Of a stretch of 64,000 nt of DNA, positions 56,365-64,000 are shown in pieces; positions within the stretch are counted from its first letter, which is position 1; the number at the start of each line of letters is the position of its first letter. The notes below the pieces were generated by a model, which worked only from the letters and a program-made list of their open reading frames with translations, searched no databases and had not been told where the DNA came from. Position numbers and translations under genes: made by a program. Origin of the DNA: Cristatella mucedo (lineage: Eukaryota > Bryozoa > Phylactolaemata > Cristatellidae); NCBI GenBank assembly GCA_009760855.2, contig WPIO01000083.1:1210001-1274000 (forward strand), written 5' to 3'.

Positions 56365-58118
56365 CACTTGGGGTCAGAATAACAATTGGCTGGAGACCAA
56401 GGACAGAAGTTGGGTGCAACATCAGCAAAGCAATTTGGCTCACCTGTTGCCGATCCATCAGACTTCTTGGCAGGCACTTTTTTTTCTTTTGCCGGCTGCA
56501 CTTCCCTTGGAGTAGCTGCAGACTTATCTGGGGCTGAGCTTCCGGTTGCCGGGCTGGCCTTCGAAGTAGGCTGGCTCACGTGGACAGCATTTGCAATTGG
56601 TGGCGGCTGGGAAGAAGGATTCGGCAGCGACACCTGCATCACTGGCACGAACGCATACCCATTAGTACAATTCCATTGCCCGGACATCCGAGTGCTCAGG
56701 CAATCAGTCGTACACACACAATAAAAAAATCCTAGCTGATTAAACAGCCTCTTTTTGTATAGCGACAGAAGAGTCTTTTGGGGCTATCACCACTGCTTGC
56801 AGTGCCTAGTGTGCCATCACGGCTCACCAATACTGGTGTACCCCAAGGAAAATGTATATAAGGCAGCACTAGCCAAAAATAAATGGAGAGCAGGTCTGTG
56901 AGGTAGACTAGGCAAGTGTCATTTTCACCTCCAGTGGACTACGATTGGCCTCACCAAAGATGGATGGAAGACACCAAGCCTACATGACTTAACCTTCCCT
57001 ATAAAAGACCAAGTCATTTGCCCGACCAAGATTCCAACGACAAATGCATGTGGTTGGACACTGATTCAAATGCTTGTTTGCAAAAAGCATATCAGGAGTG
57101 GAGCTCAGTCAACAGGCAAAGCCACAGGCGTTCGCCAAGCTGTCTACATTTCTGAAATATCTTCCTTCCATGAGCACCCTACAGCACATTTCGGAGCAGG
57201 TATCCTGGTTAAGTAGCCAGCTACTACACTGCACTCAAATCATCTTCGAGGGCCTCTGCCTAAACTTCAGAGGCAGCGATTGCATTTGAAAATGACTTGC
57301 AGGACCTAGTCCTAAACTGAACACGAATTACAAGCAATACCTGGCTGACTGTACGAATACGGTTACCGATATCCCCCCCAAATAAAACCTGCAATGATGC
57401 AAGCCCGCGGCTGACAGTATCGCTGCTACCAGCCTTCGTATCATTCGGCCAACCACTTACAGCCATGCTGCTCCTCGGACGCTGACAGATCTCTAACCAG
57501 CTTATTCACCTGTTCCTTTAGCGAGCTGTTTTCGCGGCGCAGCTTCTCCATTTCCAATGAGCACCATTCGGCGGCTGCAACGATCGCGCGTACGAAGCAA
57601 TCGATATATCAATCAATGTGCCAAGCAAACGCCTAAAGCTTCAGACTCTTTTGTGTGTACAGGAAACAAACGTGTACAGGAAATATTAGTCCTGCTAGCA
57701 GCAGCAGCAGTTATACAGCCATAAGTAAAGTCCGGCTGGCAATCGCTAAACCTGGGAGCACAGGCGGCTGTAAACTAGATCCTCTGCAGACACGAGGCGA
57801 AACGCAGCTTAAACAGCTTCAGAAACAATAATGTGATATACAATTTTCTCGCCTTCTCAATTCATACTGCCGGTGCGTGCCGTTCCCGATGCGTCCACAC
57901 AGGGTGCCTGCCGAGACGTGGGGCAATAGGCTGGCATGCGAACTAAAAGCCGGACCCCAATCTTTGACGCCGGCGCCTTATGCTCGCTTTGCCAACCAGC
58001 TATAATTACCCTTGGCTTGCTTAAGTGCAGCTAAGCGAGACGTCAAGGTCCTTATAATTTCGTCAGCTTGCGCCGATCGGGACAGGAAGACATGCAAAGC
58101 TCCCTGTGCAGCCATCAT
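54465..58118 (-). CDS. AIMP1: AIMP1 (aminoacyl-tRNA synthetase complex-interacting protein 1, p43/EMAP II precursor), complete
   Basis: Six exons on the minus strand, in transcript order: 58118-58010, 57574-57461, 56641-56444, 55937-55741, 55184-55016 and 54631-54465 (TAA at 54467-54465). Phases close exactly: 954 nt, 317 residues, against about 312 in human. The N-terminus ([20 protein letters not shown], then [19 protein letters not shown]) is a heptad-rich coiled coil like the part that binds arginyl-tRNA synthetase. Exon 3 is a Ser/Pro/Lys-rich linker. Exons 4-6 encode the EMAP II/tRNA-binding OB fold: [63 protein letters not shown] and [10 protein letters not shown]. The protein is a structural subunit of the cytosolic multi-synthetase complex and binds tRNA. 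No break is seen. A (CA)n tract lies in intron 3 about 80 bp past the exon 3 donor. Confidence 0.95.
56326..56362. repeat. (CA)n microsatellite
   Basis: About 18 CA units after a CG/CA-rich start, in AIMP1 intron 3. Confidence 0.93.
56720..56830 (-). mobile_element. SINE family A with internal deletion
   Basis: Plus strand: AAAAAAATCCTAGCTGATTA, TTTTTGTATAGCGACAGAAG, then GCCTAGTGTGCCATCACGGC directly; the box B segment is missing. In AIMP1 intron 2. Confidence 0.7.
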
Positions 58119-59449
58119 TACCGGAAGTGATAGGTAGGGGAAGTAATGATGTCACTCACTCTAGCCATCAGTGGCTTTAGGTCAATGGCTGGCCTAACCC
58201 CACTGTGCTCGTTTTACCAAGTGTGGATAAATCCAAAAATGAGCTATAGACTTGCATCGACAATGCTGCGAACACGTTATTGTGACTCCTGAACTGTAGT
58301 TATTGCGAGCTGAAAATAATGATATATTGTTTACATAAGCGACCTAGTGCCAAATATCTCGCTAGCTTGGCTCTGGTCCGCTCGGCCTCTGAGAGAGGGA
58401 GTTCTCAAGCATTCTGACGTCTCGAGGGAGGACGCACAGACGCGCCTCCGTGAGGTGGAACCACACGGACGTCATCCGGCTGGGATGAAGCGGCTACGTG
58501 CGCCGTTGGCTGGCGTTTCGGCCGATGCAACAAAATCGTTCGTCACGAGCACGGCTAACGTTACGGGTGCTTATCCTTTCAGATTAATGGCAAATATTGG
58601 CGAAAGCTAGCGCCTCGACGCACAATCAACTAGTTAACACAGCGGTCAGCAGAAGCAGCGCCTATATACGTATATATACTGCATACAAATACAGATTTTA
58701 TGCTGGAAGATTTGAAGTTGCGTTATTTCGTGACACTTCCTCACTTTTGGTCCTGACGTTTTTAGCTTCAGAACGAGTGACTATTACAATGGCACAGAGT
58801 AGGCCGTTTTGAGCCAGCACAACTCTTGTCTTCGTCCGACACGTTTGGAATTAAATCTCAGTTTACTAAGGTGCGGCCGGTTTGGGCCGGCCAGCGGATC
58901 AGCTTTACGCGCCCGTCTGCTGCTGGGCTTTAAGCTTCCTCTACGAGCCGCATTTTGGCACGTCAGAGCAATAGCCTGAGTAGCGGTGGCTCAGCGTAAC
59001 TCAAGCAGAGCTCTCGCACGTGCTCGGCTCTAGTTTCAACGCCTCCCTAGAATCGTTCCGTGCTGGCTGCCGGACTTGTGCCTGCGGTGGGGGAGGGCGG
59101 CAGCGGCAGCAAAAAGGCTCAATAATTAGGTAGTCTCCTTAAAAAAAAAACTGTTGCACTCCATTGTAGGTAAGTCTGAATGTCTGAACCGAAAGGTGCC
59201 GCCATGAAGTCTTTTTTCAAATGCCATCTAACCAGAGTGTGGTACACGCAATTGCAGAGCGCGAAGCTTCGCACCGAAGGCGCAGCGCCTATACATGGCG
59301 GCGACCGAAGATAGGAATACTGCAATCTAGAATGCCCAGACCTTAATAAAAAGTCCACGTGCCCAACGTAGAGCGGCATTTCCAAAGCCACTGAGTATCC
59401 CGTCTTCACAGCACCAGCCATAGTGTACACCTGATTCGCCATCATTCCA
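58119..59449. other. upstream DNA of AIMP1, no gene recognised
   Basis: Should contain the AIMP1 promoter, but no unambiguous core element is seen. A 108-codon minus frame (59119-59445) has no recognised domain. Confidence 0.35.
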
Positions 59450-60190
59450 GATAATAATAATAATAATAATGCACTTGATAAAGCGCCCTCCGAGAACTCA
59501 ATCTCTTTCTAGGCGCTTTACATTTGCTGCAAAGGGAAATGCAACTGAATGGTAAGTAAAATCATGCTTGAAAAACAAACAAAATGAATAATATGGTTAG
59601 GGGTGACATGCACAGGGTCAGCATGCAGATGTGGTTAGTGGCAGCATGCACAGTGTCAGCACGCATAAGCACATCAAGGACGAATCACAGGGACCCACTA
59701 AATGCTGTCCTAAATAGGTGTGTTTTTAAGTTCCTTTTAAATGTGGTCAGGTCAGGGGATGTTCTGACGCAGGTCGGGAGGGAGTTCCAGGCTTTGGGAG
59801 CATACGAGCTAAATGCACGGTCTCCAAAGGGTTTGAGGTTTGTACGAGGTATTTGTAGACTGTTGGATTCCAAAAAGCGGGCGGTACGATGCTTGGCCTG
59901 ATGGGGGAGTATATCTGAGAGATAGGCAGGAGCATAGAATGAAGGGACCTAAAAGTGAGCGACAAAACCTTGACGTTAATCCGTTGCTTGACTGGTAGCC
60001 AGTGCAGGTCGGCGAGAAGTGGAGTAATGTGGCAACTGCGACGCTCACGACAGACAAGCCTAGCTGCAGAGTTTTGCACCAGCTGTAATCGCCTGATGGC
60101 ACATGACGGTGGACAAGCAAGCAGTGAGTTGCAGAAGTCGAGACGGGATGTCACTAATGCATGTACCAACTTGGATGTGGTATACCTGCC
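59450..60190 (-). mobile_element. CR1/L2-like LINE copy, 5'-truncated
   Basis: (AAT)n, the terminal hairpin, the 3' UTR GCATGC repeats (59602-59665) and then the C-terminal ORF read on the minus strand (RAFSSYAPKAWNSLPTCVRT, CNSLLACPPSCAIRRLQLVQ) with two frameshifts. Ends next to the Tigger relic. Confidence 0.9.
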
Positions 60191-60329
60191 TAACAGCGTA
60201 ACAGGTGCTTGGTGGAAGAGCTTCTAGAAATTAGAAACCACCTGCTGGTCCGTAGGCTGCAGGATAGGGATTGAAGGTAGGGTTGAAGGTAGGGAGCCTT
60301 TATAAACTTATAAACTGTTAACCTCCCTG

Positions 60330-61275
60330 AAGTAATCTTTGAGGTTAGATGGGTGAGCAGGTGCATTGTCCAGGTCGACAGGGTCTTACATGGGTTAGTT
60401 ATTTTCCTTGAGATGTTCCTTAACGTCAGAAACGAAGACCGAATTCACCCAGTCCACTAAGAATTGCTTGGCGGTCCAGGACCTCGGGTTTGCCCTCCAC
60501 ACGTAACCTGCAGTTTTTCTTTCAGAATCTCACCTTACTTAAATATCTCACCTTAATCTTACTTTACGCTCCAAATGATAAACGAGCAGCGGCTTAATCT
60601 TGCAGTCGCCGCTCGCAGTGGCGCACAGTGCGAGGGTGAGGCCTAGCTATCCTCAACGGGTTGGCTTCTGGCTCATCTCCTCTGCCGTGATATACAAGTC
60701 CGCCTTGGCATCTTCTTTCAGAAGGGTCCCGTCTAGTCACAGTTGAAGACTTTCTGAGGGATGTGTGATTCTGCTGCTATAATTCCTGCAACTGTTTGAT
60801 TCTGCTGCTATAATTCCAGCAAGCATGTGATTCGGCTACTATAATTCCAGCAAATGTTTGAGGTAATCCTCAGCTGTCTTCATATCAGTGCTCGCTGCCT
60901 CACCGTGCCTGACAACGAAGTGAATTACGGCCCTCTTTAAAAATCTCGAACCAGCCGCGGCTGGCTTTAAATGGCTCGCCCGAGGCTTCGTTCGTCGAAG
61001 CGCCCGGGGTCTGCTGCAGCAAATCAGCGTAAATAGCTCGTGCCTTATTGTAGATTATATTCTCCGCCACTGTATCTCCTGCGAGCTGCTTTCCCGTCAA
61101 CCACACCTTCAGAATCTTCTCCATATATTCACGGATTGATGCCGGCTGCTTAGAAATTATTTTAAAAGCCCTTGGCCGGCATTAAGCTACTATTGAATCC
61201 TTCTGCTTCAGTGCGGTGCAGATCGTCGTTGAAGTGCTAAGCTCGTGTTGCTTCGCCAAGTCGACTACACGCACC
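60330..61275 (-). mobile_element. Tigger (pogo/Tc1-mariner) transposase relic
   Basis: Minus strand pieces in transcript order, in shifting frames: VVDLAKQHELSTSTTIC and ALKQKDSI (N-terminal HTH), EYMEKILKVWLTGKQLAGD and KARAIYADLLQQ, FKASRGWFEIFKEGRNSL (CENP-B-type HTH), KVFNCD then TGPF and KKMPRRT (first catalytic Asp region), CKIKPLLVYH, RANPRSWTAKQFLVDWVNS, and LDNAPAHPSNL (second Asp region). Many stops and frameshifts; non-functional. It is most like TIGD1-type transposases. Confidence 0.8.
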
Positions 61276-61294
61276 CATTGATCATGCGTTTTGA

Positions 61295-61500
61295 CCCCCG
61301 TTGCAAGCTGCCACTAACGACACGTGCACGCTGACCCGGACCACGCCACCCCTGACCATGTTTATTCTTGTTGTTTACCGAGCATGCTACGACTAGCCAT
61401 TCGACGGTACTTCGTTTGCATCAAACGTAAAGTGCCTAGAAAGAGATTGAGTTCTCTGAGGGCGCTTTATCAAGTGTGCTACTATTATTATTATTATTAA
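61295..61500 (+). mobile_element. LINE 3' UTR and hairpin fragment
   Basis: CACGTGCACGCTGACCCGG, GAGCATGCTACGACTAGCC, ACGTAAAGTGCCTAGAAAG, hairpin and (ATT)n. Opposite orientation to the LINE at 59450. Confidence 0.85.
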
Positions 61501-62454
61501 TATTATTACCAACATCATCCTCTTCTTCTTCTCTTCTGTTCTTGGCACTCACTTTCTTCGGATCCATGGCTGGAAAACGAAGTTTTTCAAAATAACTGCA
61601 ATACCAAATGCTAGTACAACATTGACGCTTCCGTTTAAAGTGAATGAGTGAAACGCAGGATGCTGGGCGGATGTTGCGGCTTTCGCTGTGACCTTCGCTG
61701 CGCCAATTAGCTGGCGGTGGGGTATCTGAAGCTTGCTCGTAACCCAAATTCTAGCTCTTAACTCAAAGCAAAAAATCTGCCGAGAGACGGCTCTGACCTA
61801 AAAAAGAAGCTCGTTAGTTGGGACACTCGTACGTCAAGGCACCACTGTAAGAGAAATGCCTCCCCGGCATTCCGGCAGCGATCGGTGCGATCGCTACCGA
61901 GCGTTCGCCAGGTACGAGCACCTGCGGCTCGCCGCTTTCTGGTCGATGGGGTGGTGGTGGGGGGGGGAAGCTAGAAAACCCTGGCTGAGGCTTTTACTTG
62001 TTCGCCCTACAAGCTCATAAATCGGCATTAGCGCATGAAAGTCGCCCCGCGTATTCAAATTGTCAGTGCTGCCATTGCTGCTCTTGGTTAGTGATGGCCC
62101 ACTATTGTAAAGTCGCAGTGGATGAAATGAACCAAGAATTGGAGCGGTAAAGGAGGGAATTCTCGTACGGGCGAGTGGGTTAAAAACGCGGTCCTTCGCA
62201 CGTGTGACTTGCTACAGGTTAAATCAAAATGAACACGCCGAAGTATTTTAAGCATTCCCTTTCGCAGCTGCTACGTTTAATCTCGCTGAGTCGTTTCTTT
62301 CCGATGATAAACTGACTAATGTATTAGTGTTTTAGGTATTGACCACTGATATTTCCATTAGTTGCTGCCGACCTGAGGTGGCGTTTTACTTGTCGCTCGC
62401 GTTATGAGGGGCTCCTTATTCAATTCTAGAAACCAATCAAAGATATGGTTAATA

Positions 62455-62895
62455 ATAATTATAATACTAATGTACTTGATAAAGCGCCCTCAGAGAACTT
62501 AATCTCTTTTTAGGGGCTTTAAATTTGTTGCAAAGGGAAATGCAATTAAGTGGTAAGTAAAATCATGCTTGAAAAACAAACAAAATGAATAACATGGCTA
62601 GGGGTGACATGCACAGGGTCAGCATGCAAATGTGGTTAGTGGCAGCATGCACAGTGTCAGCACGCATAAGCACGTGAAGGACGAATCATAGGGACCCACT
62701 AAATGCTGTCCTAAATAGGTGTGTTTTTAAGTTCTTTTTAAATGTGGTCAGGTCAGGGGATGTTCTGACGCAGGTCGGGAGGGAGTTCCAGGCTTTGGGA
62801 GCATACGAACTAAATGCCCGGTCTCCAAAGGATTTGAGGTTTGTACGAGGTATTTGTAGACTGTTGGATTCCGAAAAGCGGGTGGTACGGTGGTT
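62455..62895 (-). mobile_element. CR1/L2-like LINE copy, strongly 5'-truncated
   Basis: Hairpin, 3' UTR GCATGC repeats (62605-62670) and about 60 codons of the C-terminal ORF, including the same NPTVYKYLVQTSNPLETGHL shifted frame as the copy at 59450, so the two share a recent source. Confidence 0.9.
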
Positions 62896-63335
62896 CCTAA
62901 AAAGTATCTTACGAAGACTGCATAGAATGACAATTAGTTATCTTGTTAACGTCGTCATGCTTGACTGACGATTTGCTAGTGGGACAATCCTCATTCGAAG
63001 TCATACGCATTGTCTTCACCATTTTCTCTTTACAGCTGTGAAAACCATTTGCTCCATATACAATCTGACAGTATTTTTAGGCCGGTGTAGAGATTGGTCG
63101 CTCCTAAGAAAATGCTGGCTGCCAAATGGAACGAAGCTTGGGAGACACTCTTGCGTGGGGGGGGAGGTGACAGTACCAGTACATACGCCCACTCTGTACT
63201 GAATTGACCTTGACCGAGGTTGGGGTCGGCAGGCTCGCTGTGTATCGAGCGCTCTTGTCTCCGCTGTCCCGCCGCGTTTTCTGTGAACTCCTATGGCTTG
63301 AGGAAAGAATATGATCGCGGCAAAGCGCGAAGAAA

Positions 63336-63658
63336 ATGCTGCCTTTCCGGCTGATAATTTGGTGTGCATTTGGCGTGGTCTGGAGCACTGCTAGTTTGGA
63401 TTTGTATCTGGACCCATCTGAAACCCATAGCCTGATCGGTAAGCTGCCGACCCGCTTGCTAACGCCGTCTGTCGATGCGGTACCTCAGACTCTGGTGAAG
63501 GTCTCGTCGAAATTGTAGGCATCTCGAGTCATCTTTACTATGTCCGAAATGGCGCTGTGCTGAAGAATGCTGCACTTTACAAGCTCTCCGTTGCGCCGAA
63601 CGCTACCAAGAGCCACTTCGTCTGGGTTAACAGTGGGTCGCCAAATCAAACGCACGAG
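63336..63658 (+). CDS. RYK: RYK-type Wnt receptor pseudokinase, first two coding exons (continues past window)
   Basis: Exon 1 is 63336-63438 and exon 2 is 63519-63658, joined in phase (Gly split 1/2). The ATG at 63336 starts a clear signal peptide (MLPFRLIIWCAFGVVWSTAS). The following residues LDLYLDPSETHSLIG, then SSHLYYVRNGAV, NAALYKLSVAPNATKSHFVW, match the start of the WIF domain of RYK/Derailed (vertebrate LYLDEAEV..LIG..AELYYVR). RYK proteins are single-pass membrane Wnt co-receptors with an extracellular WIF domain and an intracellular catalytically impaired kinase; only the N-terminal half of WIF is in the window. A GTAAAC donor follows exon 2. The remaining 340 bp to the edge show no further exon. 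Confidence 0.85.
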
Positions 63659-64000
63659 GTAAACTTTGCGCGGTGGCGCTGCAGTCTCTTTTTAAAGCGT
63701 CTCCATGAATTATGCTTCGTCCTCTGCGGAGTCGCTTCTGCGCGGGATTCCATTTCCTTATATCAGTGTTCTTCGAAGTGTCTGAATTCCGTTCGTGAGG
63801 AGCGAAGCTTCCTACTGTAGTGAATTGCACGCTTTGGTTCTTGCGCATCTATCATAAAGTTTTACTCATTCGGGGCCGAATTTCGCGTGATGCTTGTACT
63901 CCCGAGAAACACTAAGTCGTAATGCATATTTTTTCCAGACTAGCCTAGCGAACTCGATTTGTGTTTTAACGAGTGCAATCATTGGAACACTCTATCCTTC

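Overview
The window is nuclear DNA from an invertebrate animal. Four protein genes are split by GT-AG introns, and the DNA between and inside them is full of non-LTR retrotransposon copies, tRNA-derived SINEs, DNA-transposon relics and very long dinucleotide microsatellites. The proteins are typically metazoan: a WDR49/WDR64-type WD40 protein, the INO80-complex subunit NFRKB, the multi-tRNA-synthetase scaffold AIMP1 and the Wnt receptor RYK. I cannot fix the phylum from sequence alone. Gene calls rest on recognising conserved protein segments and on checking that every predicted splice junction keeps the codon phase.

Layout. 1-8847: 3' half of a WD40-repeat gene (+), six coding exons, 5' end outside the window. 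8848-22361: about 13.5 kb without a convincing gene, holding microsatellites, SINEs, a hAT transposase C-terminus, a frameshifted zinc-cluster ORF and a LINE fragment. 22362-54294: the NFRKB gene (+), 26 inferred coding exons giving about 1550 residues, all junction phases consistent; its introns carry most of the window's transposons. 54465-58118: the complete AIMP1 gene (-), six exons, 317 residues, convergent with NFRKB with only 170 bp between stop codons. 58119-63335: transposon cluster (two minus-strand LINE copies, one plus-strand LINE end, a decayed Tigger element). 63336-64000: first two coding exons of RYK (+), continuing past the edge.

The four genes do not form a pathway; they act in ciliary/WD40 scaffolding, chromatin remodelling, translation and Wnt signalling. 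The mobile elements do form a connected system: a CR1/L2-like LINE whose 3' end folds into a hairpin followed by (ATT)n, and a tRNA-derived SINE that carries the same kind of 3' end, as expected of a LINE-dependent SINE. Several insertions are nested and give a relative order of events.

No wholly new system is claimed. The most checkable unusual points are the stop-free, length-multiple-of-three (CT)n intron inside NFRKB, the conserved F-K-F version of the NFRKB inhibitory hairpin, the shared LINE/SINE 3' hairpin, the SINE sitting inside a LINE hairpin, and a LINE inserted into an integrase ORF in an NFRKB intron.
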